5,208 bases of DNA from Candidatus Aminicenantota bacterium (GTDB taxonomy: Bacteria > Acidobacteriota > Aminicenantia > S016-38): assembly GCA_027062035.1 (NCBI GenBank), contig JAMOUL010000366.1:1-5208 (forward strand), read 5' to 3'. Position 1 is the stretch's first letter. Each line of letters starts with the position of its first letter. Position numbers and translations under genes: made by a program. Positions 1 to 5,208 of the stretch are shown here, in pieces. The notes under the pieces are model-generated. The model was not told the DNA's origin. It saw only the letters and a list, made by a program, of their open reading frames with translations, and ran no database searches.

Positions 1-1265
1 AGTACCAGATATAACTGGTTCTCAATAGCGAAATTTCGTGCTGATTCAATTCTATTGCTTAGAATTTCCTCCCTGCTTTTTCCCGTTAACCTGGAGAATT
101 CCCCGGGATGCGGGGTGAAAACAGTCATATTTGTAAATCCTGGAAGAGTGGGAAGGGTGGCAAGCAGGTTCAGTCCGTCAGCATCAATTACCATGGGGAG
201 AGATGCCCTTTTAATAACTTCCAGAATAAAGGCCTTTACCCCTTCGCCTGTTCCCAGACCAGGCCCCATGGCAATAATGGTTTTTCCCTTAAGCATTTCC
301 TCTATTTGAGCAATGGCCTCTGCTGATATTTCGCCTTCATCTGCTTTAAGGGGAAAGGTCATTATTTCCGGAGGTACGGGAAGCATGGGTAGTGCCGTCT
401 CGGGAGTTGCCACTGTTACAAGTCCTGTTCCTGATTTTAAAGCAGCGAGTCCGGCCATGGCCGCTGCTCCCGTTTTTCCTATAGAGCCAGCAATTACCAG
501 TACATGACCATAATCGCCCTTATGGGAGTCGGGTTCCCTTCTAAAGAGTTTTCTCGGGAAAAGACCATCGGGGAAGGTAAATCTATACGGTAATTCTTCG
601 TCCTCGTACGCATCATTGGGTATCCCTATTTTTACCACATCAATATCCCCACAGTGAGACTCTCCAGGAGGAATGATGTGTCCGAACTTGAGGGCCTCGA
701 AAGTTACAGTATAATCTGCCTCTATTGCTCTCCCCATGATTTCCCCGTTTTCTGAAGAAACTCCTGAAGGCAGATCAACAGATAGTATTCTTCTCGCAAG
801 TAAATTTATATCGTCTATTACCCGGGCAAAGAAGCCGGTTACCTCTCTTTTTAACCCGGTGCCAAAGATTGCATCCACTACCAGATCAGCCCTTTCCACA
901 AAGGGCAAAAGTTCTTCCCATTCTACCATGGACGTTGCTAAATAAATGTTTATTCCGCTTTTTTCTGCCACTTCAAAATTTGTCTTTGCGTCTCCCTTCA
1001 GCTTTTGAGGGTCTGCCAGGAGAATTAAATTTACAGTGAGATCGTGGTTCTGGAGATGGCGGGCTGCGACTATTCCGTCTCCCCCATTATTTCCCGGTCC
1101 TGCTACAACTGTTACAGTATAAACATCTTCCAGTTCAAGAACCTTCTTTGCTACCCATCCACCGGCGTTTTCCATAAGGATTCTTGAAGGTATCCCATAT
1201 TCCTCTTCCGCCTTTCTGTCGAATTTGCCCATTAATTCTGCATTAAAAACGAGAATTTCCTTCAT
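1..1265 (-). CDS. nnr: Bifunctional NAD(P)H-hydrate epimerase / ADP-dependent NAD(P)H-hydrate dehydratase, C-terminus cut by window edge
   Basis: This enzyme repairs hydrated NADH and NADPH (NADHX/NADPHX) in the cytoplasm. The N-terminal half epimerises the R form to the S form, and the C-terminal half dehydrates the S form using ADP. About 421 residues are visible with no internal stop. The YjeF_N epimerase half shows PGNNGGDG (57-64), DAIFGTG (131-137) and DLPSG (164-168). The ribokinase-like dehydratase half begins near HKGDYGHVLVIAGS (248-261), followed by GPGLG (334-338), DADGLN (361-366) and TPHPGEFSRLTG (384-395). Family members are usually about 490-520 residues, so roughly 80-90 residues are missing, including the expected glycine-rich GTGD nucleotide-site motif. 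The ATG at 1263-1265 is preceded by GGAGGT four bases upstream and gives the expected N-terminus. The gene is divergent from the SGD-repeat gene. Family assignment is firm from the motifs; activity is inferred. Confidence 0.95.
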   Translation of the reverse strand, partial: MKEILVFNAELMGKFDRKAEEEYGIPSRILMENAGGWVAKKVLELEDVYTVTVVAGPGNNGGDGIVAARHLQNHDLTVNLILLADPQKLKGDAKTNFEVAEKSGINIYLATSMVEWEELLPFVERADLVVDAIFGTGLKREVTGFFARVIDDINLLARRILSVDLPSGVSSENGEIMGRAIEADYTVTFEALKFGHIIPPGESHCGDIDVVKIGIPNDAYEDEELPYRFTFPDGLFPRKLFRREPDSHKGDYGHVLVIAGSIGKTGAAAMAGLAALKSGTGLVTVATPETALPMLPVPPEIMTFPLKADEGEISAEAIAQIEEMLKGKTIIAMGPGLGTGEGVKAFILEVIKRASLPMVIDADGLNLLATLPTLPGFTNMTVFTPHPGEFSRLTGKSREEILSNRIESARNFAIENQLYLV

Positions 1266-1285
1266 TATTACCTCCGCTCTTCTAA

Positions 1286-1294
1286 ATGATAACA
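1286..1294 (-). promoter_or_regulatory. Candidate extended -10 promoter for nnr
   Basis: Read on the minus strand, this is TGT followed by TATCAT, an extended -10 element (TGn plus a 5/6 match to TATAAT). No good -35 box lies 16-18 bases upstream. The predicted start is near 1279, so the leader before the nnr ATG would be only about 14 bases and would carry just the Shine-Dalgarno GGAGGT (1270-1275). Confidence 0.45.
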
Positions 1295-1331
1295 CAGAGA
1301 ACTTTAAGGACTAATTTTCGTAAAAACAGAT

Positions 1332-1339
1332 GGAGGTGG
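1332..1339 (+). promoter_or_regulatory. Ribosome binding site that sets the SGD-repeat protein start
   Basis: GGAGGTGG lies five bases before the ATG at 1345. The in-frame ATG at 1330 overlaps this Shine-Dalgarno and has no site of its own. Starting at 1345 also makes the protein begin with a clean MKK-type signal peptide, so 1345 is preferred. Confidence 0.8.
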
Positions 1340-1344
1340 AAAAA

Positions 1345-2166
1345 ATGAAAAAGATATGGGTTCTTGTATTATTATCAGCGTTCCTTGTGGCTGGAGGAAT
1401 CCACAAAGAGAAGGTATTCAAGGTAACCGAGCCCCCTGTACTCCATCTCAGGATTGTCTCAGGAAAGATAGTTGTAAAGCAATGGGATAAGAAAGAGGTA
1501 AAGGTTTCTCTGAAGGTGAAATACTGGGGCGAAACCCCGGAAATTGAGCTTTATTCAGAAGGAAACGACATTTTTGTGAAGGTGAAAAATCCCAGAAAAT
1601 TCTGCTTTTTCTGCAACCGGAAATCTCCCAGGGCTTTTCTGGAGGTTTACACTCCGGAGGGATACTCTGGAAAGATTTCTGCAGTGAGCGGTGATGTATA
1701 TGTTGAAGGGAAGGTTGTATATCTCTACACGTCCACAGTTAGCGGAAACGTGGTCTTTAACGAGATCATGGGGAAGAAGGTTAAGTTTACCTCGGTTAGT
1801 GGGGACATAAGGGGAAAATCCGTTATTTGCGATAATTTGTTTGTGGAAACGGTAAGCGGTGATGTAACCATGGAAAACTTCATTGCCCCGGAGATAAAAT
1901 TCGAAACCGTCAGTGGCGATGTCAGACTGAACACTGAGAAGGCCGACTTTGACGAAGGATGCTGGAAAATATCCTCTGTTAGCGGAGATATAGAGGTATT
2001 CTTTTCCCGGCCTCCGAGAATTTCGTACCTTAAGGTAAAAACCCTTAGCGGTGACATAAAAATAGGCAGACAATATATTAAGGGTACACTTAAGGAAAAG
2101 AGAGGCGATAAGGGAATAAGCATAAAAATCTCAAGTGTTTCCGGAGATGTTGTTCTGAAATATTAA
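1345..2166 (+). CDS. Secreted SGD-repeat beta-strand protein (DUF4097 / putative adhesin-like)
   Basis: A 273-residue exported protein of unknown role. Residues 1-20 are a signal peptide or membrane anchor: MKK, then the hydrophobic IWVLVLLSAFLVAGG. There is no lipobox cysteine. Ser-Gly-(Asp/Asn/Lys) turns have their Ser at 39, 115, 133, 152, 171, 190, 213, 235 and 266. Spacing is 18-19 residues in the middle and 22-31 near the end, with alternating hydrophobic strands between (for example TVSGDV, SVSGDI). This resembles the DUF4097 family, which is predicted to form a beta-helix-like stack and is often called putative adhesin without proof. The segment between the first two turns holds a CFFC pair (Cys87, Cys90); Cys162 and Cys206 are the other cysteines, so disulphides or metal binding are possible. 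The gene is divergent from nnr and convergent with the archease gene. Export is well supported; the adhesin role is only a family label. Confidence 0.8.
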   Translation: MKKIWVLVLLSAFLVAGGIHKEKVFKVTEPPVLHLRIVSGKIVVKQWDKKEVKVSLKVKYWGETPEIELYSEGNDIFVKVKNPRKFCFFCNRKSPRAFLEVYTPEGYSGKISAVSGDVYVEGKVVYLYTSTVSGNVVFNEIMGKKVKFTSVSGDIRGKSVICDNLFVETVSGDVTMENFIAPEIKFETVSGDVRLNTEKADFDEGCWKISSVSGDIEVFFSRPPRISYLKVKTLSGDIKIGRQYIKGTLKEKRGDKGISIKISSVSGDVVLKY

Positions 2167-2588
2167 AGGTCAAGCACGACCCTTGCCCTGAGCCGCCCTT
2201 TTCTTTTCTCTATTTTTATCTGATGCATTGTGATGGCCTTTATGTATACATCCGGGGTCCCGGACAGTTTCCCGAATGCAACCCTGCCCCTTATTGAAAA
2301 ACCTTCTTTTTCAAAGATTTTAATTTCCCTGACTTCCACAGGTAGAAGAGAAGAGGTGTCATATAAATACAGAAATTCGGATAACCACAGGAAAAGCAGG
2401 GTTTCCAGTGAAGGGCTTTCCAGGACTATTTCCTTCTCTGTTGAAGGTTTTAACTGTCGAACTCCCCTTCCCTTTACAATCGCTGAAAAGGCCAGGGCAG
2501 CATTTTTAAACAGTTCCTCAGCGTCCCTTCCATAAATGTAAACCCCCATATCTGCAGTTGTAGGAAAAGTCCTATATCTCAAGGCCAC
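2163..2588 (-). CDS. Archease family protein (RtcB RNA ligase activator)
   Basis: Archeases help the RNA ligase RtcB reach its active guanylylated state in tRNA splicing or RNA repair. The length, 141 residues, is normal for the family. Matching segments in order are TTADMGVYIYG (10-20), EELFKNAALAF (24-34), LLFLWLSEFLYLYD (64-77), YIKAITMHQIKIEK (115-128) and the C-terminal ARVVLDL (135-141). The last Asp (140) and Asp13 fit the conserved acidic metal-site positions. The usual His of the HTAD motif is Thr here. The start is GTG at 2588, overlapping the galU end by 17 bases; a TTG at 2582 (11-base overlap) is a possible alternative. Only a weak GGGAAAG precedes the start, so translational coupling to galU is likely. 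No rtcB gene is in the window, so the partner must lie elsewhere. The family call is confident from the conserved pattern; the function is inferred. Confidence 0.88.
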   Translation of the reverse strand: MALRYRTFPTTADMGVYIYGRDAEELFKNAALAFSAIVKGRGVRQLKPSTEKEIVLESPSLETLLFLWLSEFLYLYDTSSLLPVEVREIKIFEKEGFSIRGRVAFGKLSGTPDVYIKAITMHQIKIEKRKGRLRARVVLDL

Positions 2589-3393
2589 GCGCTTTCCCGA
2601 AGGCTATATTTGCCTTGAGAAATCCCTCAGGATTTCCTATATCGAATCGGTCTCCCTTGAATTTATAGCCTACCAGCATTCCTCTGGAGGCCATAATAGA
2701 CAGAGCATCTGTTAGCTGGATTTCCCCTCCCCTCCCGGGGGGTATTTTCTCAAGTATGGTAAAGACCTCGGGGGAGAGAATGTATCTTCCTATAACCGCA
2801 AGATTGGATGGTGCCTCCTCTACCGCTGGTTTTTCTATAAGCCTTTCAATTTCGTATATTGCATCATCAAGGGGTTTTCCCTTGATGATTCCATAGGATG
2901 ATACCCTTTCCCTTTCCACTTCTTCCAGCGCCACAACAGATTTTCCGGTTTGAAGAAAGACGTCCAGCATCTGTGCAAGTACGGGTTTCTCTGCCATAAT
3001 AATGTCATCCGGAAGAACCACGGCAAAGGGTTCATCACCCACGATTTCTCTTGCACAGAGGACAGCATGGCCAAGTCCCATTGGAATTCCCTGCCTTACG
3101 GAAAACACCCGCACTGCTTCGGAGAGGGTTTTTAAAAGTTCTGCCATATCCACCATACCCTTTGCCCTGAGTATTGCTTCGAGCTCCGGATCCCTGTCGA
3201 AATAATTTATTATAGGCTCTTTTCCCCTCGCTGTTACCAGCACTATCCAGTCGAAGCCACTTTTTGCTGCCTCTTCAGCAGTATAATGGATGGCAGGTCG
3301 ATCAACTATGGGAAGCATTTCCTTTGGAATGGCCTTTGTAGCAGGCATCATCCTGGTTCCGTAACCTGCTACCGGAAAGATGGCTTTTCTCAT
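2572..3393 (-). CDS. galU: UTP-glucose-1-phosphate uridylyltransferase
   Basis: This cytoplasmic enzyme makes UDP-glucose from UTP and glucose 1-phosphate, feeding cell-envelope and exopolysaccharide sugars and galactose metabolism. At 273 residues it is a little shorter than common GalU/GtaB proteins (about 290-300). The nucleotide-binding start is AGYGTRMMPATKAIPKEMLP (9-28). Further motifs are QGIPMGLGHA (101-110), LPDD with its metal-site Asp (127-130), LIEKP (185-189), IGRYIL (201-206), GGEIQLTDAL (222-231) and GDRFDIGNPEGFLKAN (247-262). The ATG at 3391-3393 is forced, since no other start lies before the glycine-rich motif. It sits 10 bases after the end of tRNA-Ala, and the gap is T-rich with no Shine-Dalgarno. 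The gene is probably co-transcribed with the tRNA and with the overlapping archease gene. Specificity for glucose 1-phosphate over a related sugar is inferred from the strong GalU-type signature. Confidence 0.93.
   Translation of the reverse strand: MRKAIFPVAGYGTRMMPATKAIPKEMLPIVDRPAIHYTAEEAAKSGFDWIVLVTARGKEPIINYFDRDPELEAILRAKGMVDMAELLKTLSEAVRVFSVRQGIPMGLGHAVLCAREIVGDEPFAVVLPDDIIMAEKPVLAQMLDVFLQTGKSVVALEEVERERVSSYGIIKGKPLDDAIYEIERLIEKPAVEEAPSNLAVIGRYILSPEVFTILEKIPPGRGGEIQLTDALSIMASRGMLVGYKFKGDRFDIGNPEGFLKANIAFGKARGLEI
2863..2889 (-). repeat. Perfect 11-bp inverted repeat with 5-base loop inside galU
   Basis: The arms ATCATCAAGGG (2863-2873) and CCCTTGATGAT (2879-2889) are exact inverted complements around a five-base loop. 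In the galU message this would be a strong hairpin spanning codons 169-177 (IIKGKPLDD). No U-run follows it, so it does not look like an intrinsic terminator. It may simply follow from the protein sequence plus codon choice. Confidence 0.8.
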
Positions 3394-3403
3394 CTTAAAA
3401 AAA

Positions 3404-3476
3404 TGGACGGTAGGGGATTCGAACCCCTGACCTCTGGCGTGCGAAACCAGTGCTCTCCCGCCTGAGCTAACCGCCC
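3404..3476 (-). tRNA. tRNA-Ala, anticodon CGC
   Basis: A 73-base cloverleaf that can be fully paired by eye. The acceptor stem GGGCGGT/ACCGTCC carries a G3-U70 wobble, the identity mark of alanyl-tRNA. The D stem is GCTC/GAGC with an 8-base loop. The anticodon stem CTGGT/GCCAG closes the loop TTCGCAC, with anticodon CGC at 3441-3443 (reads GCG, Ala). The variable region is AGGTC, the T stem AGGGG/CCCCT encloses TTCGAAT, and the discriminator is A. The 3' CCA is not encoded, so it must be added after transcription. The gene lies 17 bases after the glnA stop and 10 bases before galU, and seven T follow directly after its last base. G3-U70 and the anticodon agree, so the amino-acid call is firm. 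Confidence 0.96.
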
Positions 3477-3485
3477 TTAAATAAA

Positions 3486-3496
3486 ATTATATATCA
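3486..3496 (-). promoter_or_regulatory. Candidate promoter for tRNA-Ala (and possibly galU and archease)
   Basis: Read on the minus strand, TGATA leads into a perfect -10 hexamer TATAAT (3491-3486). It overlaps the glnA stop codon. A start about seven bases downstream, near 3479, would begin the transcript only about three bases before the mature tRNA 5' end. No clear -35 box is visible at 16-18 bases. The -10 match and position are seen; promoter use is inferred. Confidence 0.5.
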
Positions 3497-4843
3497 GAAG
3501 TAAAGCAAAAATTCAGCAGGGGAAGGCCGGGAATTAATGAAATCTATTTCCTTCCTCTTTGTCTCAATCCACTTTTCTATCAGGGCTGTAGTAAATACAT
3601 CTCCCTCAAGAAGATATTCGTAATCATCTTCCAGCTCTCTTAAAGCTTCATCCAGGGATGAGGGCATATTTTCCTTAACTACAGCTTTACCTTCTTCGGC
3701 AGGACCCAATCCCATTTCCACAGGGTCCAGTCCTCTTTTTATTCCGTCTATTCCTGCCATAATTATGGCTGCAAGGATAAGATAGGGATTTCCTGTAAAG
3801 TCCGGGGTTCTGAATTCTATTCTCGTTCTTAATGGGTCTCTGACATATCCTGGAATCCTTATGGCAGAATTTCTATTGCCCCTGGCAAAGCTTATTGACG
3901 CTGGTGCCTCGAATCCTCCGTTTAACCTTTTGTAGGAGTTTATAGAAGCATTGGTAAAGGCTGCCAGGGATTTGGCGTGGTAAAGAAGCCCGCCGATGTA
4001 ATTCATGGCAAGGGGGCTGAGGTTAGAGTATCCCTCCTCGCTATAGAACAAATTTTTACCTCCGTTTATCATGAACTGGTGGAGGTGCCATCCAGTCCCT
4101 GCCTGGTTAAAAATGGGTTTCGGCATGAAGGTTAAAAATAGACCCATCTGGGTCGCAAGATTTTTAAGCAGATATTTTATTTTTATAGAATTATCCGCGG
4201 TTTTTACTGTAGAGGCGAATTTTGTCTCTATTTCCTGCTGTCCGGATTGCCCAACCTCATGGTGGTGATATTTTACGTCAATGCCTTCCTTCTGAAGGAG
4301 TTCCACTGCCTTGTCCCGGAAGATAGCGAAGGTGTCCTCGGGCATTTCCCTGTGGTAACCATTGTAATATGTGTCATCCTCAGAATTTAGATGAAATCCG
4401 CTGTTCAATGGCTCAAAATAGAACTCGGCATGATTAAAAAGATAAAACTCATATTCTGGTCCCCAGAGGAGGTCATGACCGATTCCCTCCTTTCTCAGAA
4501 GTTCTATGCTCTTTTCCAGAACGTATCTTGGGTCCATGGAATAACGGGTTCTTTCCGGATCCGCAAGGTGCATAGTTGTGAGAAATGAAATGGTCGGGAT
4601 TTCGTGGAAGGGATCATGAAAAAGTGAGTCCAGTATTGGGATAAGAACCATGTCCGATGACTCTACCTTTACCAGATTATAACTTGACCCGTCGAAACCA
4701 ACGCCCTCATTGATAACCTCTTCTGTAAAGTATTCTGCAGGAAGTGAAAGATGATGCAGCCTTCCTGGTAGGTCAATGGCCTTCAGATCAATCAGGCGGA
4801 TGTTCTCGTCCTTGATGATCTTAAAAATCTTTTCCTTTTCCAT
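3494..4843 (-). CDS. glnA: Glutamine synthetase type I, probably not adenylylated
   Basis: This enzyme makes glutamine from glutamate, ammonia and ATP, the entry point of ammonia assimilation. It normally works as a cytoplasmic dodecamer. The 449 residues match the class I length. Active-site signatures in order are GFDGSS (49-54), GPEYEF (128-133, metal-binding Glu), HHHEVGQSGQQEIE (193-206), GTGWHLHQ (249-256), NSYKR ending at Arg306 with the flap Glu312 in GGFEAP, RNSAIRIP (324-331) and RIEFRTPD (341-348). The region after DGIKRGLDP, where adenylylated enzymes carry an NLYDLP-type Tyr, reads instead MGLGPAEEGKAVVK, so that control site is absent. The flap reads RLNGGFEAP, not the more usual RLVPGYEAP. 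The ATG at 4841-4843 is chosen because GGAGGT lies four bases upstream; a GTG at 4849 overlaps that site. The gene leads the minus-strand cluster. Confidence 0.95.
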   Translation of the reverse strand: MEKEKIFKIIKDENIRLIDLKAIDLPGRLHHLSLPAEYFTEEVINEGVGFDGSSYNLVKVESSDMVLIPILDSLFHDPFHEIPTISFLTTMHLADPERTRYSMDPRYVLEKSIELLRKEGIGHDLLWGPEYEFYLFNHAEFYFEPLNSGFHLNSEDDTYYNGYHREMPEDTFAIFRDKAVELLQKEGIDVKYHHHEVGQSGQQEIETKFASTVKTADNSIKIKYLLKNLATQMGLFLTFMPKPIFNQAGTGWHLHQFMINGGKNLFYSEEGYSNLSPLAMNYIGGLLYHAKSLAAFTNASINSYKRLNGGFEAPASISFARGNRNSAIRIPGYVRDPLRTRIEFRTPDFTGNPYLILAAIIMAGIDGIKRGLDPVEMGLGPAEEGKAVVKENMPSSLDEALRELEDDYEYLLEGDVFTTALIEKWIETKRKEIDFINSRPSPAEFLLYF

Positions 4844-4847
4844 TGTC

Positions 4848-4853
4848 ACCTCC
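4848..4853 (-). promoter_or_regulatory. Ribosome binding site that sets the glnA start
   Basis: Minus-strand GGAGGT lies four bases before the ATG at 4843. The in-frame GTG at 4849 uses the last bases of this Shine-Dalgarno and so cannot be served by it. This makes the protein 449 residues, two fewer than the longest reading. Confidence 0.8.
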
Positions 4854-4859
4854 GATGCT

Positions 4860-4868
4860 ATTATATCA
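4860..4868 (-). promoter_or_regulatory. Candidate extended -10 promoter for glnA
   Basis: Read on the minus strand this is TGA followed by TATAAT, a full-consensus extended -10 element. The -35 region is poor. A start near 4853 would give a leader of only about 10 bases that begins at the Shine-Dalgarno. The element lies in the 44-base spacer shared with the divergent gene at 4888. Confidence 0.55.
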
Positions 4869-4887
4869 GATAAGAAGGAGGGAATGC

Positions 4888-5208
4888 ATGGAGGTGGAAG
4901 AGAAGAAGCTCAGGAGGGAACTGGATGGACTTGAGCTCGCGGAGTACAGGGAGATTTTTATAGAGGTCGCATCTCTTTATGAGATAACAGATAGAGAGGG
5001 AAAGGTAACGCAGCAAACCTTTACAAGGTTTGGAAGTTCCGCAAGGACCATAAGCTCTGGTAGGGAGTTTTTCTTTGCGAGGCCTTCCCTTTATCCAGGA
5101 GAGTATGCTGAACCAGAGGAGTTTCCCCGGCACGATTACCTTTTTCTAATGAAGACCCTCAAGGATCTGAGATATAACATAGAATCTGGCGAAATTACGC
5201 TTAGAAGT
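4888..5208 (+). CDS. Unrecognised protein, N-terminal part, divergent from glnA; runs off the right edge
   Basis: An open frame of 107 codons with no stop to the window end. The ATG at 4888 has AAGGAGGG (4875-4882) five bases upstream; the ATG at 4884 is in another frame that stops quickly. The N-terminus is very charged (MEVEEKKLRREL, then DGLELAEYREIF) and probably helical. There follows a patch rich in Thr, Ser and Arg (TQQTFTRFGSSARTISSGRE), an aromatic stretch EFFFARPSLYPGEY near 60-73, an acidic EPEEFPRHDY and a second likely helix around 85-95. There is no signal peptide or membrane segment in this part, so a cytoplasmic protein is likely. I do not recognise a family, and more than the visible portion would be needed to assign one. 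The strong ribosome binding site and long open frame argue that it is real. Confidence 0.72.
   Translation, partial: MEVEEKKLRRELDGLELAEYREIFIEVASLYEITDREGKVTQQTFTRFGSSARTISSGREFFFARPSLYPGEYAEPEEFPRHDYLFLMKTLKDLRYNIESGEITLRS

Noticed and set aside
441..468. Palindrome CGGCCATGGCCG (452-463) flanked by AGCAGCG and CGCTGCT
   Set aside because: It lies in an Ala-rich coding stretch of nnr (AAAMAGLAAL), where such symmetry arises easily; no sign of a protein-binding role.
1295..1330. Possible plus-strand promoter for the SGD-repeat gene (ACTAAT at 1310-1315 with ATAACA at 1289-1294)
   Set aside because: Both boxes match only four of six bases and the spacing is 15, so it is too weak to annotate, although a promoter should exist in this spacer.
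1330..1341. The 12-base match ATGGAGGTGGAA at both 1330-1341 and 4888-4899 as a possible repeat
   Set aside because: Both copies are dominated by the Shine-Dalgarno-like GGAGGTGG, and the flanks do not match; chance is enough.
1555..2123. Two long minus-strand frames (172 and 132 codons) opposite the SGD-repeat gene, with a repeated SPLTVS pattern
   Set aside because: They are the antisense reading of the repeated Val-Ser-Gly-Asp codons. They have no ribosome binding site, and the plus-strand gene has a signal peptide, start site and family pattern.
3397..3403. Run of seven T (minus strand) after the tRNA as an intrinsic terminator
   Set aside because: The nearest stem with a loop, the T arm, ends eight bases earlier, so this is not a standard hairpin plus U-run. 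Partial termination remains possible.
4861..5133. A 90-codon minus-strand frame opposite the partial gene at the right end
   Set aside because: No ribosome site, unusual composition, and it would cover the glnA promoter; the plus-strand frame has a strong Shine-Dalgarno.

Overview
The window is a compact bacterial chromosome segment, probably from a thermophile or thermophile-like lineage. Shine-Dalgarno sites of the GGAGGT type precede three of the four starts whose upstream region is free of other genes, and promoter-like -10 elements look bacterial. The proteins are rich in Lys and Glu, and Arg is coded largely by AGA/AGG. An archease gene is more common in archaea and thermophilic bacteria. 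I cannot name the species, and a poorly sampled or uncultivated phylum is possible. I see no insertion sequence, CRISPR array, integrase or phage gene.

Layout from left to right. Bases 1-1265 (minus strand) hold most of a bifunctional NAD(P)HX repair enzyme (Nnr/YjeF type), cut at its C-terminal end by the window edge. A 79-base divergent spacer follows. On the plus strand at 1345-2166 is a secreted, repeat-built beta-strand protein with regularly spaced Ser-Gly-Asp turns (DUF4097-like). It meets the next gene tail to tail, and the two stop codons share the four bases TTAA. Everything from 2163 to 4843 is on the minus strand and reads, in transcription order, glnA (glutamine synthetase), tRNA-Ala(CGC), a UTP-glucose-1-phosphate uridylyltransferase (galU type) and an archease. 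A 44-base divergent spacer then separates glnA from an unrecognised plus-strand gene that runs off the right edge.

How the genes relate. The minus-strand block looks like one transcription unit with a second, internal promoter for the tRNA at the end of glnA. The tRNA is separated from galU by only 10 bases, galU has no visible Shine-Dalgarno, and galU overlaps the archease start. Functions are mixed: nitrogen assimilation, decoding of Ala GCG codons, UDP-glucose supply for envelope sugars, and RNA ligase assistance. This looks more like genome compaction than one pathway. The least explained items are the SGD-repeat exported protein and the partial gene divergent from glnA. The tRNA-galU junction is the most unusual arrangement. 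I found no clear evidence of a wholly new multi-gene system in this window.
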